Counted from the first letter of the stretch, positions 45,456 through 53,710 are shown. The stretch: DNA of 64,000 nucleotides from Pseudaquabacterium inlustre (GCF_038066595.1 NZ_JBBUTH010000004.1:186001-250000), one strand, 5' to 3'. Program-made: numbers and translations. The notes: generated from the letters alone by a model not told the origin.

Positions 45456-46225
45456 CGGAAACGGTTCTTCCATTCGCGCAGCGCCCCGAGCACCTCGGAG
45501 CCGCTGTCGTTGGCCGCACCTTGCGCACGCGCGGCGGCAATCACGCTGGGCTGGGCACAGCGCATGAAGGGATTGATCGCGCGTTCCAGCGCGATCGTCG
45601 ACGGCAGGGTCGGCTGGCCACCGGCCCGCAGCGCCTGACAACGTGTGATGTGGGCGGCCACCTCGGCATTGTGCGGCTCCACGGCCGCGGCGAATTGGAG
45701 GTTGCTCCCGGTGTACTCGTGGGCGCAGCACACGCGGGTGGCGTCGGGCAGCGCGGCCAGAGCGGCCAGCGAGGCATGCATCTGCGCCGGCGTGCCCTCG
45801 AACAGCCGGCCGCAGCCGGCCGAGAACAGCGTGTCGCCGCAGAACAGCACCGGCGCCTGGGTGGCGTCACCGGCCCACCAGTAGGCCACGTGGCCGGCGG
45901 TGTGGCCGGGCACGTCGATGACGGTGAAGTCCAGCCCCAGCAACTGCACCGCACTGCCGGCCTGCACGGGCAGGTAGGGCGCGGGGATGGTCTCGCGTGC
46001 CGGGCCGAACACCGGGCCCTGCAGCCGGCCGCGCAGCGCATCGACGCCACCGACATGGTCGGGGTGATGGTGCGTCACTAGAATGCCGGCCAGCGCGAGG
46101 CCCTGGGCATCGAGTGCGGCCTGCACAGGCGTCGCGTCGCCCGGATCCACGACGAGGGCCCTGTGACCATCGTGCAGCATCCAGACGTAGTTGTCCGAAA
46201 AGGCGGGCAGGGCGACGAGATTCAT
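45452..46225 (-). CDS. gloB: Hydroxyacylglutathione hydrolase (glyoxalase II)
   Basis: GloB hydrolyses S-lactoylglutathione to lactate and glutathione in methylglyoxal detoxification. The 257-residue metallo-beta-lactamase-fold protein has the metal motif THHHPDH (residues 51-57) and downstream ligands in PGHTAGHVAYW and FCGDTLF. The substrate-binding CAHEYTGSNLQFA segment follows near the C-terminus. Its stop overlaps the mltD-like gene start. A TATAAT box lies 16 bases before its ATG. The start codon overlaps that of a divergent methyltransferase-like gene. Confidence 0.95.
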   Translation of the reverse strand: MNLVALPAFSDNYVWMLHDGHRALVVDPGDATPVQAALDAQGLALAGILVTHHHPDHVGGVDALRGRLQGPVFGPARETIPAPYLPVQAGSAVQLLGLDFTVIDVPGHTAGHVAYWWAGDATQAPVLFCGDTLFSAGCGRLFEGTPAQMHASLAALAALPDATRVCCAHEYTGSNLQFAAAVEPHNAEVAAHITRCQALRAGGQPTLPSTIALERAINPFMRCAQPSVIAAARAQGAANDSGSEVLGALREWKNRFR

Positions 46226-47144
46226 GACGCGTTCTGACGCAATTATAGAGTTGGCCCATTGGTGGCAGAGCCCGCCCGGCCGCTACCTGCTGGCCTGGGA
46301 GCAGCGCCAGCTCGACGGTCTGGTCAATGACCTGTTCGGCTTCCATGCGCTGCAGCTGGGCCTGCCGCAGCTCGATGCGCTGCGCGCCAACCGCATGCCG
46401 CACCGCTGGCTGGCCACGGCCTCGGCCATGGACACCGCACTCGACCTGCCGCCGGTGCCGCTGCCGCCGGTGGACGAGGCGCTGTCCACGCTGCTGCCCG
46501 ACGACCTGGCGCCGCAGGGCGTGGCCGCGCTGCACTGCGATTTCGACGCACTGCCGTTCCCGGCGCAGAGCCTGGACCTGGTGGTGCTGCCGCATGCGCT
46601 GGAACTGGCGCGCGACCCGCACGACACGCTGCGCGAGGTCGAGCGCGTGCTGCGCCCCGAGGGCCGGGTGCTGATCGTCGGCCTGAACCCGGCCAGCCTG
46701 TGGGGCCTGCGCCAGCGCGCGGGCCACCTGCGCCAGCGCCTGGGGTTGGGCGGCTCGCTGTACCTGCCGCCGTCGGGCGAGTTCATCGGCTACGGCCGGG
46801 TGCGCGACTGGCTGCGGCTGCTGGGCTTCGAGGTGGAGAGCGGGCGCTTCGGCTGCTGGCGTCCGCCGCTGCGCAGCACGGCCTGGCTGGAGCGCTGGGG
46901 CTGGCTGGAGGCCGCCGGTCAGCGCGCCTGGCCGGTGCTGGGGGCGCTGTACATGGTGCAGGCGGTCAAGCGCGTGCGCGGCATGCGCCTGGTGGGCCTG
47001 GCCCGCCAGCGTCAGCAGATCAAGGGCGCGGCGCCGGCGGTGGCCGCGCAGCGCCAGGGCCGCACGCCCACCCGGCCGCCGCGCCCGGCCGCCGGGACCA
47101 ACCGATCACGGACCGAAACAATGGAGATGGAATTCAATGAGTGA
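46224..47144 (+). CDS. Methyltransferase-domain protein with degenerate SAM motif
   Basis: A protein of about 306 residues with the second half of a class I SAM-dependent methyltransferase fold (Methyltransf_11-like): FDALPFPAQSLDLVVLPHALELARDPHDTLREVERVLRPEGRVLIVGLNP. The usual motif I (GxGxG) upstream of it is not recognisable, so SAM binding is uncertain. The C-terminus is basic. It sits between divergent gloB and rnhA, a conserved betaproteobacterial position, and overlaps rnhA by eight bases. The start is doubtful: ATG 46224 overlaps the gloB start codon and gloB's -10, while TTG 46251 is a possible later start. Confidence 0.7.
   Translation: MTRSDAIIELAHWWQSPPGRYLLAWEQRQLDGLVNDLFGFHALQLGLPQLDALRANRMPHRWLATASAMDTALDLPPVPLPPVDEALSTLLPDDLAPQGVAALHCDFDALPFPAQSLDLVVLPHALELARDPHDTLREVERVLRPEGRVLIVGLNPASLWGLRQRAGHLRQRLGLGGSLYLPPSGEFIGYGRVRDWLRLLGFEVESGRFGCWRPPLRSTAWLERWGWLEAAGQRAWPVLGALYMVQAVKRVRGMRLVGLARQRQQIKGAAPAVAAQRQGRTPTRPPRPAAGTNRSRTETMEMEFNE
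46242..46247 (-). promoter_or_regulatory. Candidate -10 box of gloB
   Basis: A consensus TATAAT on the minus strand lies 16 bases upstream of the gloB ATG, giving a leader of about ten bases. It falls inside the first codons of the divergent methyltransferase-like frame if that uses ATG 46224. Confidence 0.5.
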
Positions 47145-47583
47145 ACGCGTGGTGATCTACACCGACGGCGCCTGCAAGGGCAACCCGGGGCCGGGCGGCT
47201 GGGGCGCCTGGCTGCGCTGGGGCGAGCACGAGAAGGAGCTGTTCGGCGGCGAGCCCAACACCACCAACAACCGCATGGAGCTCACCGCGGTGATCGAGTC
47301 GCTGGCCCTGCTCAAGCGCCGCACGCCGGTGGCCGTCTACACCGACAGCGAGTACGTCAAGAACGGCATCACCACCTGGATCCACAACTGGAAGCGCCGC
47401 GGTTGGCGCACCGCCGACAACAAGCCGGTGAAGAACGACGACCTGTGGAAGCGCCTGGACGGCCTGGTGGCCGAGCATGAGGTGCAGTGGCACTGGGTGC
47501 GCGGCCACACCGGCGACCCCGGCAACGAGCGCGCCGACCAGCTGGCCAACCGCGGTGTCGACAGCGTGCGGGGCCGCGGCTAG
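47137..47583 (+). CDS. rnhA: Ribonuclease HI
   Basis: RnhA degrades RNA in RNA-DNA hybrids. The 148-residue protein has the acidic active-site set: Asp10 in VVIYTDGACKGNPGPGG, the Glu in NNRMELTAV, the Asp in VYTDSEYVKNGIT and the last Asp in GNERADQLAN. The basic protrusion (HNWKRRGWRTADNKPVKN) of E. coli-type RNase HI is present. It overlaps the preceding methyltransferase-like gene and shares a CTAG stop overlap with the convergent cheB. Confidence 0.96.
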   Translation: MSERVVIYTDGACKGNPGPGGWGAWLRWGEHEKELFGGEPNTTNNRMELTAVIESLALLKRRTPVAVYTDSEYVKNGITTWIHNWKRRGWRTADNKPVKNDDLWKRLDGLVAEHEVQWHWVRGHTGDPGNERADQLANRGVDSVRGRG

Positions 47584-48698
47584 ACGCGGTTGATCGACGC
47601 GCCCACCGTGCTCTTCAGGCGCTCGATCAGCGCCGGGGCGATGCGCTGCAGCGGCAGCACCTCGTGCGCCGCGCCGTGGGCGATGGCCTCGCGCGGCATG
47701 CCGAAGACCACGCAGCTGGCCTCGTCCTGGGCGATGTTCCAGCTGCCGGCGTCGCGCATGGCCTTCATCGCGCGGGCGCCGTCGGCCCCCATGCCGGTGA
47801 GCATCACGCCCAGCGCATTGGGGCCCACCACGCGGGCGGCGGATTCGAACAGCACCTCGACGCTGGGCTTGTGGCGGTTGACCGGATCGCCGTCGCGCAC
47901 GCGGGCGATGTAGTTGGCGCCCGAGCGCTCCACGCTCAGGTGCAGGCCGCCGGGTGCGATGTAGGCATGGCCGGGCAGCACGCGGTCGCCGTCCTTGGCC
48001 TCCTGCACGCGGATGCGGCACAGGCCGTCCAGCCGTGCAGCGTAGCTCTTGGTGAAGCCGGCCGGCATGTGCTGGGTGATGACCACTGCCGGCGCATCGT
48101 GCGGCAGGTTCATCAGCACTTCCTTGGTGGCCTCGGTGCCGCCGGTGGAGGCGCCGATGAAGATGATCTTCTCGGTGGACAGGCGGCCCAGCGCGGCCAC
48201 CGGCGGTGCCTGGCGCACGCCGGCGGCGGCGGCGCCACCGGCGGCCGCCGGGGCACCGGCGGCCGGGGCCGCCGCGGCCGGCGGCAGGCGGCGCACATGG
48301 GCGCGTGCGGCGGTGCGCACCTTGTCGGTGATGTCCTCGGCGAGTTGGCGCAGGCCGTCGGCCACGCCGATCTTGGGCTTGGCCACGAAGTCCACGGCGC
48401 CGAGTTCCAGCGCGCGCATCGTCACCTCGGCGCCGCGCTCGGTCAGCGTGCTCACCATCACCACCGGCATCGGGCGCAGGCGCATCAGGCGGCTGAGGAA
48501 GTCCAGCCCGTCCATGCGCGGCATCTCCACGTCGAGCGTGATGACGTCGGGGTTCAGGTTGCGGATCATCTCGCGCGCCACCAGCGGATCGGCGGCGGCG
48601 CCGATGCAGGCCATGTCGGGCTGCTGGTTGATGATCTCGGTGAGCAGGCCGCGCACCAGCGCCGAATCGTCGACCACCACCACGCTGATCTTGGACAT
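47580..48698 (-). CDS. cheB: Chemotaxis response regulator methylesterase CheB
   Basis: CheB removes methyl groups from chemoreceptor glutamates and deamidates glutamines. The 372-residue protein has a receiver domain with VVDDSALVR, phosphoacceptor Asp56 (TLDVEMPRMDG) and a lysine in VAKPK. An Ala/Gly/Pro-rich linker follows (about 145-185). The methylesterase domain has the catalytic Ser in FIGASTGGTEA, His in ITQHMPAGF and Asp in GMGADGARA. It is third in a cheR-cheD-cheB run on the minus strand, with no cheA, cheW or receptor gene in view. Confidence 0.95.
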   Translation of the reverse strand: MSKISVVVVDDSALVRGLLTEIINQQPDMACIGAAADPLVAREMIRNLNPDVITLDVEMPRMDGLDFLSRLMRLRPMPVVMVSTLTERGAEVTMRALELGAVDFVAKPKIGVADGLRQLAEDITDKVRTAARAHVRRLPPAAAAPAAGAPAAAGGAAAAGVRQAPPVAALGRLSTEKIIFIGASTGGTEATKEVLMNLPHDAPAVVITQHMPAGFTKSYAARLDGLCRIRVQEAKDGDRVLPGHAYIAPGGLHLSVERSGANYIARVRDGDPVNRHKPSVEVLFESAARVVGPNALGVMLTGMGADGARAMKAMRDAGSWNIAQDEASCVVFGMPREAIAHGAAHEVLPLQRIAPALIERLKSTVGASINRV

Positions 48699-48745
48699 GC
48701 TTCGCGTACTCCTTGTCTGTTGTCGTCCCTGGGGCGCCGGTGCGG

Positions 48746-49420
48746 TCAGAACAGGTCGACCGAGCCGCCGCCGGTGCTGGCGGGCACGGCGCGCTGGGCG
48801 GCGAAGCGGTCCTGCGCGGCCAGGGCCTCGGTGTTGGTGGGGGCCAGGCGCTTGACCATGGCCTTGCCGCTGGCCGGCAGGAAGCAGACCTTGCGCGCGT
48901 AGATGTCCATCACGTCACGGCTGACGATGGGGATGCGCTCGGTCTGCAGGTAGTCGGTGACGAACTGCGTGTTGCGCTCGCCCACGTTGATGCTGTTCAT
49001 GCCGCTGATGACCGCGCCGCCGCCGAAGATCTTGGCTTCCATGGTCATGCGCGAGGCGCCGCGCTTCATCATCTCGTTGATCAGCAGTTCCATCGCGTAG
49101 CTGCCGTAGCGGCCCGAGTCGCCCGAGCCCTCGGGCAGCATGAAGTGGTTCATGCCGCCGATGCGGCGGTCGCGGTCCCAGATGCAGGCGGCGATGCAGC
49201 TGCCCAGCGTGGTGGTGATCAGGATGTCCTCGTCGTGGACGAAGTACTCGCCGGGCAGCACCTTGACCGCCTCGTTCTTGAAGTGCGCGTCCCAGAAAAA
49301 GAAAGACGCCTCGCCGGCACGGCGCGACACCGCCTTCAGCCGTTCCAAGCGGGGCGTGGCGTTCAGGCCGGCCATCCGCGGCGGCATGGACGGGGGGGCT
49401 GCTGCGGCAAATGCGTTCAT
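48746..49420 (-). CDS. cheD: Chemoreceptor glutamine deamidase CheD
   Basis: CheD deamidates specific glutamines in chemoreceptors, tuning signalling. The 224-residue protein has the catalytic Cys in TTLGSCIAACIWDRD, the His in GGMNHFMLPE and the Thr/Ser-bearing strand near KIFGGGAVI. The N-terminal extension of about 60 residues before EYFVHDEDILI is longer than in compact CheD proteins. It lies between cheR and cheB with short gaps (73 and 47 bases). Confidence 0.93.
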   Translation of the reverse strand: MNAFAAAAPPSMPPRMAGLNATPRLERLKAVSRRAGEASFFFWDAHFKNEAVKVLPGEYFVHDEDILITTTLGSCIAACIWDRDRRIGGMNHFMLPEGSGDSGRYGSYAMELLINEMMKRGASRMTMEAKIFGGGAVISGMNSINVGERNTQFVTDYLQTERIPIVSRDVMDIYARKVCFLPASGKAMVKRLAPTNTEALAAQDRFAAQRAVPASTGGGSVDLF

Positions 49421-49493
49421 CGGTGGGGTCCTCGATTGGGGATATCGGCATCCGGCGGTCGAACTTCAGTGCGCGGCCGGCGGGCCGCGCGCC

Positions 49494-50369
49494 TCACACG
49501 CGCTGGTAGATCGTCTTGCCGCGCAGCTTGAACAACTCGCGCGAGTCGGTGAAGTTCTCGGAGTGGCCCACGTAGAGCAGCCCGTCGTCGCGCATCACGC
49601 GGTGCATCTGCTGCAGCACGCGGCGCTGGGTGGGCGCGTCGAAATAAATCATCACGTTGCGGCAGAACACCAGGTCGAAGGGCTCGCCCAGCTGCCACTG
49701 CGCGCTCATCAGGTTGAACGGTCGGAACTCGATCATCCGCGCCAGCTCGGGCTTGACCCGGATCAGGCCGGCGTTGTCGCCCTTGCCGCGCAGGAAATGG
49801 CGCTGCAGCCGCTCGTGTGACAGGCCGCGCGCACCGGCCTCGTAGACGCCGCGCTGGGCGGTGGCCAGCACCTTGGTGTCGATGTCGCTGGCGACGATGC
49901 GCACGTTGGCGCTGGCGCCCAGGGTCTCGGCCACGGTCATCGCGATCGAGTAGGGCTCCTCGCCGGTGGACGCGGCGCTGCACCAGATGCGCAGGGCGCG
50001 GCCGCTGCGCGCCTTCAGGTCGGTCACCATCTCGTGGAAGTGGTGCTCCTCGCGGAAGAAGGCGGTCAGGTTGGTGGTCAGGCAGTTGATGAACTCCTGC
50101 CACTCGCTCTCGCCCGACGGGCCGCTGGCCTGCTGCAGCCAGCCCAGGTAGTCGGCAAAGCTGCGGTGGCCGGTCTCGCGCAGCCGGCGCGACAGGCGGC
50201 TGTAGACCATGGCCTGCTTGCCCGCCTGCAGGCTGATGCCCGCGCGCTGGTAGATCAGCTGGCGCACCTGGTCGAAGTCGGCCTTCGAGAACGCGAATTC
50301 CTGGTCGCCGGGCAGGCCCGTGGCGGCGGCCGGGCTGGCGGGGGATCGGGATGGCAGCAGTTCGGGCAT
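49494..50369 (-). CDS. cheR: Chemotaxis protein methyltransferase CheR
   Basis: CheR methylates glutamates of chemoreceptors using S-adenosylmethionine. The 291-residue protein has the N-terminal helical domain (FDQVRQLIYQRAGISL, YSRLSRRLRE), then LTTNLTAFFREEHHF, the SAM-binding WCSAASTGEEPYSIAM and the PFDLVFCRNVMIYFD strand typical of CheR. The usual pentapeptide-tether binding loop is present but not analysed. It is first in the minus-strand cheR-cheD-cheB set. The 184-base spacer to the divergent diguanylate cyclase holds a possible TAGACT -10 for the latter. Confidence 0.94.
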   Translation of the reverse strand: MPELLPSRSPASPAAATGLPGDQEFAFSKADFDQVRQLIYQRAGISLQAGKQAMVYSRLSRRLRETGHRSFADYLGWLQQASGPSGESEWQEFINCLTTNLTAFFREEHHFHEMVTDLKARSGRALRIWCSAASTGEEPYSIAMTVAETLGASANVRIVASDIDTKVLATAQRGVYEAGARGLSHERLQRHFLRGKGDNAGLIRVKPELARMIEFRPFNLMSAQWQLGEPFDLVFCRNVMIYFDAPTQRRVLQQMHRVMRDDGLLYVGHSENFTDSRELFKLRGKTIYQRV

Positions 50370-50553
50370 GGTGGCGGTGGGGTCGGGGCACGCGGAAGAG
50401 GGCCCACATTGCGTGGCAGTCTGCGTCCGCTGCGCGGGCGCGATGCGTCGAACAGCGGTGCCGAACCGGCCAGTTCAGCGCCGGCGCCCCCGAAGGCCGC
50501 TGCTAGACTGCCTGCTCACCCTGTCCCCATTCGCATTGCCGCCGTCGCCCCCT

Positions 50554-51333
50554 GTGGATTCGCGCACCCACCGCCCGACCGAGCCGGCCGCCCACGCCTG
50601 GCGGCTGGACACCGCGCTGTCGCTGCTGCGGCATGCCGGTCTGCCGGTGCCCGCGGGCGAGCCGGGCTCGCCGGCCTATCTGCAGGAGCTGGTCGACCAG
50701 CTGGTCGCCTTGTCGTCGCGTGACGCGCTCACCGGCCTGGCCAACCGCCGCAACTTCGAGATGGCGCTGGCGCGCGAGGTCGACCGCGTGGCCCGTTCGG
50801 GCGAGTCGGCCCTGCTGCTGATGGTGGACATCGACCATTTCAAGCGCGTCAACGACACCCACGGCCATGCCGCCGGCGATGACGTGATCCGCGCCGTGGG
50901 CCGCGCCCTGGCCGAGAGCGTGCGGCCGATGGACCTGGTGGCGCGCATCGGCGGCGAGGAATTCGCCATCCTGCTGCCCAACTGCCCGGCGGCCTTCGGG
51001 CCGCAGGTGGCCGGCCGCGTGCGCCAGCGCGTGGCACGCACGCCGGTGTCGGTGGCCGAGGGGCTGCAGATCACCGTCACCGTCAGCGTCGGCGGTGCCT
51101 TCGCGCCGCAGTGGGTGCGCTCCACGCCCGCACTGTGGATCGAGCGCTCCGACCGCCAGCTCTACCGCGCCAAGGCCGAGGGCCGCGACCGCGTCTGCTT
51201 CGAACCCATGGCCATGCCCCAGGTCAGCCTGGAGGAGCGCGAGCTGCTGCTGGGCGGCAGTGCCGGCACGCCGGCCGCCCCGGCCCCGCACGGCGCCCCT
51301 TCGACCCCTGTCGCCCAGGATTCCTCTGAATGA
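50554..51333 (+). CDS. Diguanylate cyclase (GGDEF protein)
   Basis: A 259-residue enzyme predicted to make cyclic di-GMP from two GTP. The short N-terminal part has no recognised sensor domain. The GGDEF domain starts at SRDALTGLANRRNFE, has the metal site VDIDHFKRVND and the active site GGEEF. An RxxD inhibitory I-site (RPMD) lies five residues before GGEEF, so product inhibition is expected. The start is uncertain: GTG 50554 is used, and other in-frame starts lie upstream. Its stop overlaps the ParA/MinD-like gene start (ATGA). Confidence 0.85.
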   Translation: MDSRTHRPTEPAAHAWRLDTALSLLRHAGLPVPAGEPGSPAYLQELVDQLVALSSRDALTGLANRRNFEMALAREVDRVARSGESALLLMVDIDHFKRVNDTHGHAAGDDVIRAVGRALAESVRPMDLVARIGGEEFAILLPNCPAAFGPQVAGRVRQRVARTPVSVAEGLQITVTVSVGGAFAPQWVRSTPALWIERSDRQLYRAKAEGRDRVCFEPMAMPQVSLEERELLLGGSAGTPAAPAPHGAPSTPVAQDSSE

Positions 51334-52157
51334 TCGAGCCCGGCAGTTCCTCCGCGGCGTCCACCCCGTCCCCGGCACCGGCTGCGTCCGGCGGCCGGCG
51401 CAACGCGCGCGTCACCGCGGTCACCAGCGGCAAGGGCGGGGTCGGCAAGACCTTCGTCGCCGCCAACCTGGCCGCCGCCCTGGCGCGCCGCGGCGAGCGT
51501 GTGCTGGTGCTCGACGCCGACCTGGGCCTGGCCAATCTGGACGTGGTGCTGAACCTGGCCGCCCGCACCACGCTGCACGACGTGTTCACCGGCCGCGCCT
51601 CGCTGGAGCAGGCCATGCAGCCTGCGCCCGGCGGCTTCACGGTGCTGCTGGCCGGCTCGGGCCTGATCGAGTACTCGCGCATGACGCCCGAGGTGCGCGA
51701 GAAGCTGCTCGGCCTGATCGAGCAGGTGCGCCCGCAATTCGACCAGGTGCTGCTGGACACCGGCGCCGGCATCTCCGATGTGGTGCTGTTCACCATCTCG
51801 CTGGCCGACGAGGTGCTGGTGGTGGCCACGCCCGAGCCCACCTCGCTGGCCGATGCCTATGCCACCGTCAAGGTGCTGGCCGGCACACAGGCCGCGCGGC
51901 CGATGCGCCTGCTGGTCAACCAGACCCAGCGCCCCGGCGAGGGCCGCGGCGTGTGCCAGCAGCTGCAGACCGTGGTCGACCGCTTCGTCAATCCGCTGCG
52001 CGAGCAGCCGGTGCAGCTGAGCTGCATGGGCGAGATCCCGCTGGACATTGCGGTGCGCGAGTCGGTGCAGCGCCGCGAACTGTTGCTGGTGTCGCAGCCC
52101 GGCAGCGCGGCCGCGGTGGCCCTGGCCCAGGTGGCCGGCAAGCTGGTGACGCCATGA
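51330..52157 (+). CDS. MinD/FlhG-like P-loop ATPase
   Basis: A 275-residue ATPase of the ParA/MinD superfamily. It has the deviant Walker A SGKGGVGKTF, the DADLGLANLDVVLNL segment characteristic of FlhG/FleN and MinD, LLDTGAGISD as Walker B region, and ATPEPTSLADAYATVK. FlhG-type proteins regulate flagellar number and placement. No flhF or flagellar gene is adjacent, but cheRDB lies next door. It is translationally coupled to the diguanylate cyclase upstream and to the truncated haemoglobin downstream (ATGA at both ends). The N-terminal 25 residues are Ser/Pro-rich. Confidence 0.82.
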   Translation: MIEPGSSSAASTPSPAPAASGGRRNARVTAVTSGKGGVGKTFVAANLAAALARRGERVLVLDADLGLANLDVVLNLAARTTLHDVFTGRASLEQAMQPAPGGFTVLLAGSGLIEYSRMTPEVREKLLGLIEQVRPQFDQVLLDTGAGISDVVLFTISLADEVLVVATPEPTSLADAYATVKVLAGTQAARPMRLLVNQTQRPGEGRGVCQQLQTVVDRFVNPLREQPVQLSCMGEIPLDIAVRESVQRRELLLVSQPGSAAAVALAQVAGKLVTP

Positions 52158-52582
52158 CCGACACCCCGCAGACCACCGACGACCCCGACGCACCGCCGCC
52201 CGGCCCCACGCCCTTCGAGCGCCTGGGCGGCGAGCCCGGCGTGCGCGCGCTGGTCGACCGCTTCTACGACCTGATGGACCTGGAGCCGGCCTATGCGGGC
52301 ATCCGCGTGCTGCACCCCAGCAGCCTGGACGGCTCGCGCGACAAGCTGCACTGGTTCCTGTGTGGCTGGCTGGGTGGCCCCAACCACTACATCGAGCGCT
52401 TCGGCCACCCGCGGCTGCGCGCGCGGCACCTGCCCTTCGCCATCGGCATTTCAGAGCGCGACCAGTGGATGGCCTGCATGATCCAGGCGATGGAAGAGCG
52501 CGCGATCGATCCCGCCTTCGCCCAGCGCCTGGCTGAATCCTTCTTCGGCACCGCCGACTGGATGCGCAACAAGGGCGGTTAA
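52154..52582 (+). CDS. Group II truncated haemoglobin
   Basis: A 142-residue truncated globin of group II (TrHbO-like). It has the FERLGGEPGVRALVDRFYDLMD opening, a helix with LHWFLCGWLGGP and the proximal His in FGHPRLRARHLPFAIG. A Trp in RDQWMACM is the conserved group II G-helix tryptophan. These proteins bind oxygen, NO or CO and are linked to oxygen sensing or oxidative stress protection. A 16-residue acidic/Pro-rich N-terminus precedes the fold. It is the last gene of a coupled trio with a diguanylate cyclase and a MinD-like ATPase. Confidence 0.9.
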   Translation: MTDTPQTTDDPDAPPPGPTPFERLGGEPGVRALVDRFYDLMDLEPAYAGIRVLHPSSLDGSRDKLHWFLCGWLGGPNHYIERFGHPRLRARHLPFAIGISERDQWMACMIQAMEERAIDPAFAQRLAESFFGTADWMRNKGG

Positions 52583-52587
52583 GTTGG

Positions 52588-52701
52588 GCACCCGGCGCCG
52601 CGGGTACGCGGCACCACCCGCCGAGTGGGCTGAGCCCGGACACAAGGCGTCCTGAGGACGACTTGTGCCTGGCGAAGCGGTCAGCCCTGCAGGGCTGACC
52701 G
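52588..52701. repeat. Hairpin array containing the 36-bp dispersed repeat, copy 2
   Basis: The spacer between the convergent globin and lysR genes holds four successive inverted repeats. The 36-bp element (52588-52623) differs from the 1521-1556 copy by one base. GGGCT/AGCCC lies at 52627-52637. CACAAG/CTTGTG with an inner CGTCC/GGACG stem lies at 52641-52667. A perfect 24-base palindrome centred on CTGCAG lies at 52678-52701. No T run follows any of them. It may act as a two-way transcription barrier or mRNA end cap. Confidence 0.65.
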
Positions 52702-52745
52702 TGGGAAGGGCCTGCTTGGGGCGGCCCGGCGCTGGCCCGCTGGTT

Positions 52746-53702
52746 TCAGGCCAGCAGCTCGATGCTGTAGTACACCCGCCGCAGCGCCGGATCGGGATCG
52801 GCCAGGCCGCGGCGCACCTCGTCCATGAACAGCGCCACGAAGCGCTGCGCCGCCAGGCTGGGCGCCTCGTGTGCACGGCGGATCACGCCCACCGTGCGGC
52901 TGTCGAAGCGCTCGCGCAGCGGCAGCGCCACCAGTTCGCCACGCAGGCCGCCGGTCTCCAGCAGCGGCCAGGGGCAGAAGGTCAGCATGTCGGTCTGGCG
53001 CACCAGGGTCAGCATCAGCGAGGCCGATTGCGCCAGGTGGATGCGTCCGCGCGGCACCGGCGCGCCGTGGGCGCCGAACAGCTGGTGCATCAGCGCGGCC
53101 TCGCCGGCGGCGTCGAAGTTCAGCAGCCAGTCGCTGTCCAGCAGCTCGTGCACGCTGGTGGCGCGGGCATTGGGATGGCCGCGCCGGCCGGCCACGATGG
53201 CCTCGTAGCTGAACAGCGGCGTGGCCTGCAGGCCCGCCATCTCCTCGGGTGCGCCGATGCGGCCGATCATCATCGACAGCTCGCCCGAGCGCAGCCGCGG
53301 ATAGGCCAGGGCCGAGAAGCCGTCGAACAGCTCCAGCTGCACCTGCGGCATGGCGGCGCGAAAGGCCACCAGCACCGGCGCCAGCAGCGCCTGCGCCACC
53401 CACGGCGTGATGCCCAGCGACAGGCGCTCGACCGCGCCGCGCTGGCGGTGCAGCGCGATGTCGGCCTCGGCCTGCTGCAACTGCTGCACGATGCGCTGGG
53501 CATGCGCCAGCAGGTCACGCCCGGCGGCGTTCAGCGCCAGCGCGCCGCCGCTGCGGTCGAACAGGCTCAGCGCGCAGTCGGCCTCCAGCTCGCGCAGGCC
53601 CTGCGTCACGGTGGCCGGCGTCAGCCCCAGCGCACGCGCGGCGGCACGGATGCTGCCCTGGGCCTCCACCGCCACCAGGTAGCGGATCTGGTGCAGCTTC
53701 AT
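52746..53702 (-). CDS. LysR-family transcriptional regulator
   Basis: A 318-residue LysR-type regulator. The N-terminal winged helix-turn-helix (MKLHQIRYLVAVEAQGSIRAAARALGLTPATVTQGLRELE) differs from most LysR proteins by TPATVTQ in place of TQPAVS. The effector-binding domain follows from about residue 90. It is divergent from an M20 amidohydrolase-Bug binding-protein pair, its likely target, 194 bases away. An inverted repeat GGCAGG/CCTGCC (53790-53806) in that spacer is an operator candidate. GATAAT lies eight bases before its ATG. Confidence 0.9.
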   Translation of the reverse strand: MKLHQIRYLVAVEAQGSIRAAARALGLTPATVTQGLRELEADCALSLFDRSGGALALNAAGRDLLAHAQRIVQQLQQAEADIALHRQRGAVERLSLGITPWVAQALLAPVLVAFRAAMPQVQLELFDGFSALAYPRLRSGELSMMIGRIGAPEEMAGLQATPLFSYEAIVAGRRGHPNARATSVHELLDSDWLLNFDAAGEAALMHQLFGAHGAPVPRGRIHLAQSASLMLTLVRQTDMLTFCPWPLLETGGLRGELVALPLRERFDSRTVGVIRRAHEAPSLAAQRFVALFMDEVRRGLADPDPALRRVYYSIELLA

Positions 53703-53710
53703 CGGCGCGG

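Noticed and set aside
50034..50723. A 229-residue plus-strand frame running through cheR and the cyclase start
   Set aside because: It is antisense to cheR and out of frame with the diguanylate cyclase; no domain is recognisable.
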